Part shown: piece by piece, positions 34,738 through 43,026 of the stretch
Position numbering within the stretch: the first letter of the stretch is position 1
How the letters are laid out: each line of letters starts with the position of its first letter
Origin: GCA-2737725 sp965229355
GTDB taxonomy: Bacteria > Pseudomonadota > Alphaproteobacteria > Rhodospirillales > Rhodospirillaceae
Assembly: GCA_965229355.1 (NCBI GenBank)
Contig: OZ245869.1
Span: 434,001 to 498,000, forward strand
Direction of reading: 5' to 3'
Length of the DNA: 64,000 nucleotides
Made by a program: the position numbers and the translations under genes
Notes under the pieces: generated by a model
The model's input: only the letters and a program-made list of their open reading frames with translations
The model's database searches: none
What the model was told of the DNA's origin: nothing

Positions 34738-35940
34738 ATGTCAGATGTGAAGGTGGATCGGCAGCAGCGGTTCCGCACGATTGCGCTGTGCTTCCTGGTG
34801 GCTGTGCTTGAAGGATACGATATTCAAGCCATCGGCGTTGCCGCCCCCCGCATCGCCCCCGCTTTGGGCCTTTCACCTGAAGAGCTGGGGCTGATCTTTT
34901 CTATCAGCAACATTGGCCTTGTGATTGGCGCGCTCGTGGGCGGGTGGCTGGCAGATCGGTTTGGCCGACGCCCTGTGCTGGTGGGTGCCGTCGTCACATT
35001 CGGCATCTTCACTGTTGCGACATTGTTGGTGAGCGGCTTTGTCGATTTATTCGCAGTGCGCCTCCTCACCGGGTTTGGGCTGGGTGCCGCCTTACCCAAC
35101 ATGATGGCTCTGGCAGCTGAAATCAGCACGCAGGAAAAACGCGGCTCAACGACCACCATGATGTTCTGCGGCATGCCTTTAGGTGGCGCCAGTTCGGCAT
35201 ATTTCGTCAGCATGATTGCAGCTGACGAATGGAAGATTGTGTTTCTGGTAGGTGGTGTACTGCCGCTATTCCTGGTGCCGCTCTTGCACTTTTATCTGCC
35301 TAACTTACGCGTCGCAACTGTACAGGCTGTGGAACGCATTGGCGTGATCCGCGGCCTATTTGGCGATGGGCGTGCCATGCCAACTATTTTGTTGGCGGTC
35401 ATTTATTTCCCGACCTTGCTGATCCTCTACCTCTTGCTCAACTGGCTACCGACACTTGTAATGGCAAACGGCTTGCCAAAATCGCTGGCGCCACAAGTAT
35501 CATTGGCGTTCAACATCGGCGGCATTATCGGTGCATTGTTATTAGGTTGGATTCTGGACCGCTTTGGTTTCCGCTGGCCCGCCACGGTTTGCTATGTGGT
35601 TCTGATCATCGCCATGATGGCGCTATCAGGTGCTACAGAAGCAACCCAGGCCGTTGTCTTTACGTGCCTTGCGGGCATTGGCCTTTTAGGGGCCCAGTAT
35701 GGTTTGTATGGCGTGGCTGTGTCGTACTACCCCGATCAAGTCAAAGGCTTGGGCTCAGGGTATGTCGTCGGTATCGGGCGCATCGGCTCTATCATTGGCC
35801 CGATGATTGCCGGCGTTTGGCTGGCCCGCGGCGAAACGGCTGCAGACGTTATTTCAGCAATGGTGCCCTATGCGGCTTGCGCTGGCATTGCAGTCTTTGC
35901 ACTGAGTTTCTTTGCTTTTGCGAAAGAACAGCGAAGCTAA
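34738..35940 (+). CDS. pcaK: aromatic acid:H+ symporter, MFS (PcaK-like)
   Basis: A 400-residue, 12-helix carrier of the AAHS family: VAVLEGYDIQAIGVAAPRIA in helix 1, GALVGGWLADRFGRRPVLVG in loop 2-3, and LTGFGLGAALPNMMALAAEI in helices 4-5 are characteristic. These carriers import 4-hydroxybenzoate, protocatechuate and related acids with protons. A GGGGGAGGA ribosome site precedes the ATG, after a small GC hairpin (GCGGCG-CTA-CGCCGC, 34701-34715) in the 42-base gap that could tune its expression. It ends the operon; its stop is one base from that of fcs, which runs the other way. Confidence 0.87.
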   Translation: MSDVKVDRQQRFRTIALCFLVAVLEGYDIQAIGVAAPRIAPALGLSPEELGLIFSISNIGLVIGALVGGWLADRFGRRPVLVGAVVTFGIFTVATLLVSGFVDLFAVRLLTGFGLGAALPNMMALAAEISTQEKRGSTTTMMFCGMPLGGASSAYFVSMIAADEWKIVFLVGGVLPLFLVPLLHFYLPNLRVATVQAVERIGVIRGLFGDGRAMPTILLAVIYFPTLLILYLLLNWLPTLVMANGLPKSLAPQVSLAFNIGGIIGALLLGWILDRFGFRWPATVCYVVLIIAMMALSGATEATQAVVFTCLAGIGLLGAQYGLYGVAVSYYPDQVKGLGSGYVVGIGRIGSIIGPMIAGVWLARGETAADVISAMVPYAACAGIAVFALSFFAFAKEQRS

Positions 35941-35941
35941 G

Positions 35942-37435
35942 TTATTTACCGTCAGCAACAGCCCGCGCGCGCAACAGGTGCTTCTGAAGTTTGCCTGATG
36001 CCGTGCGCGGGACTTGGTCGGTGAAAATAATGCGCTTGGGCACTTTGAACTTGGCCAAGCGCTTGAGGCAGTGATCGCGCACGTCGTCGTCACACAATGT
36101 CTGGCCCGCGACGGGAATAACATAGGCCCAGCCCACTTCGCCCCACGTGTCGTCGACCATGCCAATAACAGCCGCTTCCGCCACACCTGATAATTCGGCG
36201 ATTACAGCTTCGACTTCGACCGGATAGACATTCTCGCCGCCACTGATGAACATATCTTTCTTGCGATCGACCAGGAAGAAATAGCCGTCTTTATCGCGCT
36301 TGGCAGCGTCGCCTGTTTTAAACCAACCGTCATGAAAAGACGTGGCCGTTAAATCCGGCTGACGCCAATAGCCGCGTGTGACAGAAGGGCCCTTAAGCCA
36401 AAGCTCACCCACGGCATCATCTGGCAAATCACACCCTTCATCATCAACAATGCGCGCTTCAACCGTCAACATCGGCAAACCAATCGAGCCCGCTTTATCG
36501 ACCAACAGGTGCATATCGCGGATCGGTACGGCGAAATTTGAGCATGTTTCTGTCATGCCAAAACCATCTGACATCGGAATGCCGGCATCGATAAATCGCC
36601 GCACTTGCGCAGCTGGGTTTGGCGCACCACCTGTCGCATAGGCTTTCAAGCCTTGCAGCATGCTGGGCTTAAAGCCGGGCTCGTTCCACAAACGCTGCGC
36701 CATCTGCGGTACAGAGAAATAGTGCGTAATACCTAACTCACGATCAGCGAGACGCGGTAATGTCAGGACCGGATCAAAGCCCCGTGAAATTAAAACTGCT
36801 CCGCCCGCCAGCAACGGCGTACGAACGGCCGCCATCAGCCCCGCCGTGTGAAACAACGGCATGTCGCACAACACGACGCTCTCGAATGAAACGCCGTAAG
36901 CGTGGAGAAAATTTGTACCACCCCAAAACACATTGGCTTCGCTGACCATCACACCCTTGGGCAAGCCACTGGTGCCAGATGTGTAAAGCAGCGTTGTGGG
37001 GGCATCCAAGTCTTGCTGCGCATCTGGTGAAATATCATCAGCCTTAAAGCGCGCAATTTTTTTTAAGACATCATCAATAAGTGATGCATTTTTCCCTAAT
37101 GCCGGAAATTCAGCTTCATGCAGAAAAATCGCCGGCTCGGCATCCTTCACAAGTGCTTCGACTTCAGGCTGCGCCAAGCGCCAATTCAGCGGAACGATGA
37201 TCGCGCCAGCCCTCGCGCACGCTAATTGAAGAATCACAGTTTCTGCGCGGTTTTTGGCCAGAACAGCAATACGTGCACCACTGCGCGCACCAAACTGATC
37301 AATCAGCCATGCGGCCGCTTGATTGACCGTGCGATGAAGTTCACCCCAGGTCCACCGGCGATCAAAATGCAGGTCAACCAACGCCGTTGCGGACGCGCGA
37401 CTGCGACCGTGACTAGCAATGGCATCCATGTGCAT
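35942..37435 (-). CDS. fcs: feruloyl-CoA / p-coumaroyl-CoA synthetase
   Basis: A 497-residue AMP-forming acyl-CoA synthetase. Motifs in order: the P-loop TTLLYTSGTSGLPKGVMVSE, the adenine motif AYATGGAPNPAAQ, SDGFGMTETC, the hinge region WFKTGDAAKRDKDGYFFLVD with RKKDMFISGGENVYPVEVE, and the C-terminal catalytic Lys in PRTASGKLQKHLLR. With ech and vdh upstream on the same strand, the substrate should be a hydroxycinnamate (p-coumarate, ferulate or caffeate). It starts 11 bases after the ech stop and ends at a stop adjacent to pcaK. The family alone would also allow other acids; the context decides. Confidence 0.88.
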   Translation of the reverse strand: MHMDAIASHGRSRASATALVDLHFDRRWTWGELHRTVNQAAAWLIDQFGARSGARIAVLAKNRAETVILQLACARAGAIIVPLNWRLAQPEVEALVKDAEPAIFLHEAEFPALGKNASLIDDVLKKIARFKADDISPDAQQDLDAPTTLLYTSGTSGLPKGVMVSEANVFWGGTNFLHAYGVSFESVVLCDMPLFHTAGLMAAVRTPLLAGGAVLISRGFDPVLTLPRLADRELGITHYFSVPQMAQRLWNEPGFKPSMLQGLKAYATGGAPNPAAQVRRFIDAGIPMSDGFGMTETCSNFAVPIRDMHLLVDKAGSIGLPMLTVEARIVDDEGCDLPDDAVGELWLKGPSVTRGYWRQPDLTATSFHDGWFKTGDAAKRDKDGYFFLVDRKKDMFISGGENVYPVEVEAVIAELSGVAEAAVIGMVDDTWGEVGWAYVIPVAGQTLCDDDVRDHCLKRLAKFKVPKRIIFTDQVPRTASGKLQKHLLRARAVADGK

Positions 37436-37446
37436 TGGTTCGCACT

Positions 37447-38286
37447 CTATTTCTGACGTGAGGTATCATAAGCCCCAAGGCCGGGCTTGTAGCTTTTCTC
37501 GTCAATGAACTGACGAATACCTTCTTTACGACCATCATTATCGAAGCTGTTGGCGGCCTCTTGAGCGCGGACCAGAAAGTCTTCGGCGTTTTCATAGGTC
37601 ATTTCACGCACACGGCGAATTGCATCTTTCGTTGCCTTCAATGCGACAGGGTTCTTGGCGATCAGAACCTTCGCAACCTCAGTTACGCGCGCTTCCAATT
37701 TTGCGGCAGGATGCGACTCATTTACCAATCCCCACTCAGCAGCAGTCTTGCCATCGATATTCTCACCCATGAGGGCGTGATACATGGCGCGGCGGAACGA
37801 GACGAGTTCCGCAATCACTTTCGATGCACCGCCGCCTGGCAGAATACCCCAGTTGATTTCAGACAAACCAAACTGCGCATCGTCTGCCGTAAATGCTAAA
37901 TCGCAGGCAAACAACGGCCCATAGCCGCCACCAAAGCACCAGCCATTAACCATGGCGATGGTTGGTTTGTGATACCAACGCAAACGCCGCCACCAACCAT
38001 ATGCTTCGCGTTGGGCCCCGCGCACTGCGCCAAGCCCTTTGGCTTCGTTCTCACGAAAATATTCTTTGAGGTCCATGCCCGCAGACCACGCTGTGCCCTC
38101 ACCCGTCAGCACAAGAACGCGCACATCGTCACGATATTCCAATTCATCGAGTACCCGGCCCATCTGACGATTGAGCTTGGGGTTCATGCAGTTGCGCTTT
38201 TCGGGGCGATTGAACTTTACCCAGGCGATTCCATCTTTCACTGATACGGCTACGGTATCTGCTTCGTCGCGTTCTGGTGTGCTCAT
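37447..38286 (-). CDS. ech: p-hydroxycinnamoyl-CoA hydratase/lyase (feruloyl-CoA hydratase)
   Basis: A 279-residue crotonase-fold enzyme very close to HCHL: WVKFNRPEKRNCMNPKLNRQ, AWSAGMDLKEYFRE, the oxyanion-hole region NGWCFGGGYGPLFACDLAF, the catalytic Glu in GLSEINWGILPGG, and REMTYENAEDFL near the C-terminus. It hydrates the side chain of feruloyl- or p-coumaroyl-CoA and releases acetyl-CoA plus vanillin or 4-hydroxybenzaldehyde. GGAG lies 7 bases before the ATG. It sits between vdh (21-base gap) and fcs in the classic set of three. Confidence 0.93.
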   Translation of the reverse strand: MSTPERDEADTVAVSVKDGIAWVKFNRPEKRNCMNPKLNRQMGRVLDELEYRDDVRVLVLTGEGTAWSAGMDLKEYFRENEAKGLGAVRGAQREAYGWWRRLRWYHKPTIAMVNGWCFGGGYGPLFACDLAFTADDAQFGLSEINWGILPGGGASKVIAELVSFRRAMYHALMGENIDGKTAAEWGLVNESHPAAKLEARVTEVAKVLIAKNPVALKATKDAIRRVREMTYENAEDFLVRAQEAANSFDNDGRKEGIRQFIDEKSYKPGLGAYDTSRQK

Positions 38287-38307
38287 CGTTCGTCTCCGTT
38301 CCGAAGC

Positions 38308-39705
38308 TTAAATGGGGTAATGCCCAGGCAGGGTTTCAACTGTAATCCAACGCAGTTCTGTAAAGCTGTCGATCCCGGCCTTGCCACCAAAACGGCCATA
38401 GCCTGATGCGCCGACGCCACCAAAGGGCATCTGTGCTTCATCGTGCACCGTGGGACCGTTCACATGGCACATGCCGCTACGGATTTGGCGTGCAACACGC
38501 AAACCCCTAGCTGTGTCTCGCGTGAAGACGGCTGCTGATAAGCCATACTCCGTGTCGTTGGCCAACCGAATGGCATCCGCCTCGTCTTTCGCGCGAATAA
38601 TGCCAACGACGGGGCCAAAGCTTTCATCGCGATACAACTTCATCTTTGCGGTAATTCCATCCACAACAGTTGCAGGCATCACAACGCTATCTGCCTTACC
38701 ACCAGCAAGCACTTTGGCGCCTTGGCTTACAGCGTCATCAATCAATGCATTGACGTGGGTGACTGTCTTTTGATCCACCACAGCACCCAAGGGGGTCTTC
38801 CCTTCGCGCGGATCGCCAGCAGGCATTGTTTTTGCCTTCTCCGCAAACTTTGCGGCAAATGCATCGGCCACGCTATCAACCACAATGATGCGTTCCGTCG
38901 ACATGCAGATTTGGCCTTGGTTCATGAAGGCACCAAAGGCTGCGGCCTTCACGGCTTCACCCAAATCGGCATCATCCAAAACAATCAAAGGCGCTTTACC
39001 GCCTAGCTCCAGCAAACACGGCTTCAAATGTTCAGCGGCGCGCTTCGCGATAATTTTTCCAACAGCTGTGGAGCCGGTAAAGTTGATCCGCCGCACGGAC
39101 GGATGATCAATCAGCGCGCCCACAACTTCACCAGCATCTTGTGGGGCATTGCTGACGTAATTCACAACGCCGTCGGGGAAGCCTGCTTTCGTAAAGGCTT
39201 CAGCAATAAGGGCGTGCGTACGTGGGCAGGTTTCAGAGCCTTTTAAGATCACTGTATTGCCACACGCCAAAGGTACGGCGACGGCGCGCACGCCCAAAAT
39301 AATCGGCGCATTCCATGGCGCGATCCCCAAAATCACGCCAACTGGTTCGCGCAAGGCCATCGCCATGCAGCCAGGTTTGTCTGAGGGAATTACTTCGCCG
39401 CCAATTTGCGTTGTGATGGCCGCCGCTTCGCGCAACATGCCAGCCGCCAGCATAAGATTGAAGCCCGCCCAACCGGCTGTGGCCCCAACCTCATTCATCA
39501 TCGCGTCAATAAATGCGTCTTTTGATGCTTCAAGCGCGTCCGCTGCTTTGTTCAAGAACCCGCGACGGGCATTGGGGCCCAACCCAGACCAGGCTGGAAA
39601 AGCCGCAGCCGCTTTGTCAGCAACAGCTTGAATGTCAGTGCCGCGCATGGCTTTCGCCGTGCTGGCCACTTTGCCCGTGAGTGGATTCAAACGCGTGAAT
39701 TCCAT
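38308..39705 (-). CDS. vdh: vanillin / 4-hydroxybenzaldehyde dehydrogenase
   Basis: A 465-residue NAD(P)-dependent aldehyde dehydrogenase: WNAPIILGVRAVAVPLACGN, the cofactor loop INFTGSTAVGKII, catalytic Glu in LLELGGKAPLIVLD and catalytic Cys in FMNQGQICMSTERI. It oxidises the aldehyde freed by Ech to vanillate or 4-hydroxybenzoate, which feed ligM and pobA. I use ATG 39705 because GGAGGA is correctly placed before it; GTG 39726 and ATG 39717 lie upstream in frame but would put that site inside the gene. First gene of the hydroxycinnamate operon, downstream of the ATTGT-N5-ACAAT element. Confidence 0.92.
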   Translation of the reverse strand: MEFTRLNPLTGKVASTAKAMRGTDIQAVADKAAAAFPAWSGLGPNARRGFLNKAADALEASKDAFIDAMMNEVGATAGWAGFNLMLAAGMLREAAAITTQIGGEVIPSDKPGCMAMALREPVGVILGIAPWNAPIILGVRAVAVPLACGNTVILKGSETCPRTHALIAEAFTKAGFPDGVVNYVSNAPQDAGEVVGALIDHPSVRRINFTGSTAVGKIIAKRAAEHLKPCLLELGGKAPLIVLDDADLGEAVKAAAFGAFMNQGQICMSTERIIVVDSVADAFAAKFAEKAKTMPAGDPREGKTPLGAVVDQKTVTHVNALIDDAVSQGAKVLAGGKADSVVMPATVVDGITAKMKLYRDESFGPVVGIIRAKDEADAIRLANDTEYGLSAAVFTRDTARGLRVARQIRSGMCHVNGPTVHDEAQMPFGGVGASGYGRFGGKAGIDSFTELRWITVETLPGHYPI

Positions 39706-39766
39706 CGATTCCTCCATCGCTGACACTTCATGCGGTCATCATTTAACCTCGATATTCTAGGGCGAG

Positions 39767-39784
39767 ATAATTGTTATATACAAT
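39767..39784. promoter_or_regulatory. operator upstream of the vdh-ech-fcs operon
   Basis: ATAATTGTTAT (39767-39777) is identical to the element at 28354-28364 between marR and pobA. Here it forms part of the inverted repeat ATTGT-N5-ACAAT (39770-39784). The site is 65 bases upstream of the vdh start, fitting repression by the MarR protein. Confidence 0.55.
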
Positions 39785-39820
39785 AACTATTTCTGAGAAC
39801 GCCAAAACAGCGCCTTCATT

Positions 39821-39846
39821 TGCGCCTTCTGATTCAGAAAGGCGCA
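39821..39846. other. long hairpin between operons
   Basis: TGCGCCTTCTGA and TCAGAAAGGCGCA pair over about 12 bases with one bulge and almost no loop. It lies between the terminator of the leftward operon and the vdh promoter. No T-run follows on either strand, so it may be a backup terminator, an RNA-processing site or a remnant of a repeat. Confidence 0.45.
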
Positions 39847-39868
39847 CTATTGCAGTGCAAAAATGCCT

Positions 39869-39894
39869 GAAAAATAAAACGGCGATTGGCCGTT
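39869..39894 (-). terminator. Rho-independent terminator of the long CocE-to-CoA-transferase operon
   Basis: Read leftwards, AACGGC-CAATC-GCCGTT (39878-39894) is followed at once by TTATTTTTC. The stem touches the stop codon of the CoA-transferase at 39893. A compact stem with a good T-run makes this a confident intrinsic terminator. Confidence 0.8.
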
Positions 39895-41050
39895 AGGCTT
39901 TAAGCCCCAACCACGTGAGGATTTCAGCGCGGTGTTCGTCTAGCCGTGGTGGCGGCGCGCCTGTTCCTGGTGCTCCAGGGTCTGTCTGAAAACCCAGATT
40001 AGGAATCGAGACCGACGCCCCGTCTGGCAAACCTGCGACAGTCATAGGCAACAGCGCGCCAGGACGAGCCAGGGCCGCGGCTTCATCGACACTACGCACC
40101 ATGCCACACGGGATCCCCTCTGCACTCATGCCTGCTTCCCAAATTGCAGCATCTTTTGTCGCAATAACTGTCGCCAGTTCAGCCGTCATGGCATCGAAAT
40201 GCGTACGGCGTGCTTCCGGGGTCGAAAAGCGATGATCCGTCAACCAATCTTCACGGCCCACATGACGCGCCAACGCCGCAAAGTGGTTGGGCTGCACAAC
40301 GCCTAAAGAAATCGCGCGACCATCTTTAGCCGTAAAAAGCGCTGCTGTTGGCAAACCGGAGTACCCCGTATTGCCTGTACGCGGCATCGGTTTTCCCGTG
40401 ACCAGGAATGGCGTGAGCGTCGATGTCATGAACGCCAAGCTGGCATCGAACATGGAGACATCAATGTAGCTGCCAACACCTTCCTTCGTACGCTTCATCA
40501 ACGCTGCAAGAATAGCCATCGCCGCCGTTTGCCCTGTCAACGTGTCGACAATCGGAAATCCAATCCGAACGGGGGGATCGCCTTCTTCGCCGCTCAACAT
40601 CATCATGCCGCTGGTTGCTTGCACGATGTTATCAATCGCGGGCCAATCACGTTGCGGGCTATTTTGGCCATAGCCAGAAACTGAACAGAAAACGATATCG
40701 TGGCGCAGTTTCTTTACAGCGTCATACCCAAGCCCTAAGCGCGCCATGACACCGGGACGGAAATTTTCAATCAGGATATCCGAGCGCGAAACAATAGCGC
40801 GGGCAATGTCCAGATCAGTTTTATCTTTCAAGTCGAGTGCGATTGATTTTTTACCAGCATTGGCCGCAATGAATGCGGGCGACATACCATCATAGCGACG
40901 GTCACTGCCGTAATTGCGGAAGTTATCTCCCGCTTTGGGTTCAATTTTAATAACGTCAGCCCCCATCAGTCGCATCAGGTGCGATGCATAGGGGCCCGCC
41001 ATCACATGGCTGAAGTCAGCAATCCTGATCCCGGCTAGAGGTTGGCTCAT
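39893..41050 (-). CDS. CaiB/BaiF family CoA-transferase (family III)
   Basis: A 385-residue family III CoA-transferase: GIRIADFSHVMAGPYASHLM, GADVIKIEPKAGDNFRNYG, LDLKDKTDLDIARAIVSRSD, ENFRPGVMARLGLGYDAVKK, and the catalytic Asp in GSYIDVSMFDASLAF. It moves CoA between carboxylic acids, so it activates the pathway acid at the expense of a donor CoA ester. ATG 41050 is preferred: GGAG lies just upstream and the ATGA overlaps the previous stop; the open frame to 41110 has no family likeness. It is the last gene of the leftward operon, right before the terminator. The operon also encodes a double-length CoA-transferase. Confidence 0.9.
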   Translation of the reverse strand: MSQPLAGIRIADFSHVMAGPYASHLMRLMGADVIKIEPKAGDNFRNYGSDRRYDGMSPAFIAANAGKKSIALDLKDKTDLDIARAIVSRSDILIENFRPGVMARLGLGYDAVKKLRHDIVFCSVSGYGQNSPQRDWPAIDNIVQATSGMMMLSGEEGDPPVRIGFPIVDTLTGQTAAMAILAALMKRTKEGVGSYIDVSMFDASLAFMTSTLTPFLVTGKPMPRTGNTGYSGLPTAALFTAKDGRAISLGVVQPNHFAALARHVGREDWLTDHRFSTPEARRTHFDAMTAELATVIATKDAAIWEAGMSAEGIPCGMVRSVDEAAALARPGALLPMTVAGLPDGASVSIPNLGFQTDPGAPGTGAPPPRLDEHRAEILTWLGLKA

Positions 41051-41997
41051 GGTGTCTCCGGGAATTGATTGCGCGAGATTGTCCACTTCGCATCGGCACA
41101 AAGCCCGCAATCTTTACCGACAAACCAGCGGGCGGCTTTCGCATCTTTCTTCAACTGCCAATCCAGCCAGGCGACACCCATGCGCGCCCAATCGCCGCCG
41201 TTTGCGAGTTGGAATGTACCGCCGTGACCGACGGCTAAATTCGCAGCCAGCACTGGAATGTGCTTTATGCGTTCCGCGTCATCCATACCGTTGGCGTAGG
41301 CAATGTCAGTCGGGCCGCCTAGAAAATAGGCCACCGGCGTATGCAGCTTTTTCAAATCATCTTTCGTAATGTGCACGCCGCTTAAGCCATTGCCCTGGCG
41401 GATGTAAACGCCGCTATTAAAAGCTACGACTGCACTGATACGCGGGTCTGCACCGGCTGCGAGCGCTTGTAATCCACCACAACTGTGGCCCATGGCAGCA
41501 ATGTGTGTCGTATCAATACGGCCATAAAATACCGAATCTTGGGTAGTTGTTGCACGTCCGGCCCATTGAATAGCATCCAGAAGCTGGCTGACTTGGGTTT
41601 CATCCGGCGTTGGGCGGCGTGGTGGCGGCTCAGCCGCTGGCGAGACATCCAATTGCGCTAACACACCACGCTCTTGGCGTGGCGCGCCGTTGGCAATGAC
41701 AACATAGCCATGACTTGCGATCTCACGCAAAAAATGGCTGGCGCTCAAGCCATTGTCACGGCACCCGCCATTTCCCCACAACACCAACGGCAGCTTTTCA
41801 TTCGGCAGGGTTTGCGGACGATAAATGGTGTAACCAGGCGCGTCAGCACGCGCTTCGGCAATGGCAGGGAATAAACCTGTCCCCGCCGGTGATCCGATAA
41901 TTCCAAGTGGCAATACCGGGCTAGGCTGCTCAGTTTCGCTTTGCGACATCGCTGGGCTGGCAACTATCAGCAGCATAAGGACCAAGTGCTTATTCAT
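41047..41997 (-). CDS. exported alpha/beta hydrolase (dienelactone hydrolase/PET-hydrolase-like)
   Basis: A 316-residue protein with a Sec signal (HLVLMLLIVASPAMSQ, cleavage near residue 18). The fold is alpha/beta hydrolase with VVIANGAPRQERG, the nucleophile elbow AAMGHSCGGLQALAAG, LGGPTDIAYANG for the acidic residue and VGHGGTFQLANG as the likely His. Such enzymes cleave esters or lactones in the periplasm. It overlaps the CoA-transferase start by 4 bases and lies 3 bases from the TRAP DctP gene, so it probably frees the acid that DctP captures. A second hydrolase (CocE/NonD) opens the same operon. Confidence 0.82.
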   Translation of the reverse strand: MNKHLVLMLLIVASPAMSQSETEQPSPVLPLGIIGSPAGTGLFPAIAEARADAPGYTIYRPQTLPNEKLPLVLWGNGGCRDNGLSASHFLREIASHGYVVIANGAPRQERGVLAQLDVSPAAEPPPRRPTPDETQVSQLLDAIQWAGRATTTQDSVFYGRIDTTHIAAMGHSCGGLQALAAGADPRISAVVAFNSGVYIRQGNGLSGVHITKDDLKKLHTPVAYFLGGPTDIAYANGMDDAERIKHIPVLAANLAVGHGGTFQLANGGDWARMGVAWLDWQLKKDAKAARWFVGKDCGLCADAKWTISRNQFPETP

Positions 41998-42000
41998 TGC

Positions 42001-43026
42001 CTACTCCTGACATTGAACGTGATCGCGTGCAGTAATGCTAGCCCGCGCAGTTTGGAATACAGCCAAACCATCTATGTCAAATCGTTCTAATGACCGCGCA
42101 TTACGCTCGGCATCGCGTAAGTAAAGTGCATCGAAACGGTCTTGTTCTTCGGTATTCATCGCAGATACGACGACACCTTTCTTTTCGGCTTCTTCAAAAC
42201 CGATATGAAGTGCCGCACGAATTTCTTGCGCCAGCGCGGCTTCCCAAATGGCCGTAGATTTATCTAAAATCTCGCGCTGATCATCGCTCAAACCATTCCA
42301 GCGCTTCAAATTCATGGCCCGCGCAGGATATGCACCACGCGGCACAACCAGCGTGTTAAAGTATTTTGCGACTTCCGCGAAATGCAGCGCTCGGAAGGTA
42401 TCGGCAGGCGCAATCACGCCATCGATCACACCCTTCGTCATTGACGAATACACATCGGCCATCGGCATATTGACTGGATCAGCGCCTAACGATTGCAGCA
42501 CCGTCAGCAGCTCCGTCGGCGCACGGAGACGCAACTGTTTGATATCATCAAGGCTTTCAATTTTCTTATCGCGCGTCACGATCCCTGGAAGGGAACCGCC
42601 CTGCACCGCAAGGACTTTTAAGCCCACTAATTCGCGCTCAAACTGCGGGTGCTTTGCAGCGAGGCAGCGGTAAAGAGCGACCTGAGATTCGACACTCTCG
42701 ATGCCGGAATAAAACCCGGATTGAATCCGAATCAAATGTGTGCCGCCACGAATATAGATTGGCGTAATCAGGCCAATATCCGCGACACCATGGCGCAGTT
42801 CTTCCATCGACATGTCGGATGATAGCAAAGCACCAGACCACATAGGCTTAATGCGGATCGAACCACCAGATTCTTTCTCTATAAAGTCCATCCAGGTGCG
42901 ATCAGCTTTACTGAACGGATGGCTTGGGCCGTAAGGCGTTGCGTAGGTAAGTTCCGTAACATTCGGCGATGTCGGTTCAGAACACGACGTAAGAACAAAC
43001 AGAAGAATAAGGGCAACAAATCTCAT
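42001..43026 (-). CDS. TRAP transporter substrate-binding protein DctP, predicted lipoprotein
   Basis: A 341-residue DctP-family receptor. The N-terminus has a lipobox, LTSC at residues 12-15, so the protein is probably anchored in a membrane by lipidated Cys15, which is unusual for TRAP receptors of Proteobacteria. Family landmarks: LRHGVADIGLITPIYIRGGT, DIKQLRLRAPTELLTVLQSL with the carboxylate-binding Arg, NMPMADVYSSMTKGVIDGVI and PARAMNLKRWNGLSDDQRE. It should bind an organic acid and hand it to DctQM at 47286-49033. It is separated from them by three enzyme genes but lies in the same operon. It overlaps the upstream gene by 4 bases. Confidence 0.88.
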   Translation of the reverse strand: MRFVALILLFVLTSCSEPTSPNVTELTYATPYGPSHPFSKADRTWMDFIEKESGGSIRIKPMWSGALLSSDMSMEELRHGVADIGLITPIYIRGGTHLIRIQSGFYSGIESVESQVALYRCLAAKHPQFERELVGLKVLAVQGGSLPGIVTRDKKIESLDDIKQLRLRAPTELLTVLQSLGADPVNMPMADVYSSMTKGVIDGVIAPADTFRALHFAEVAKYFNTLVVPRGAYPARAMNLKRWNGLSDDQREILDKSTAIWEAALAQEIRAALHIGFEEAEKKGVVVSAMNTEEQDRFDALYLRDAERNARSLERFDIDGLAVFQTARASITARDHVQCQE

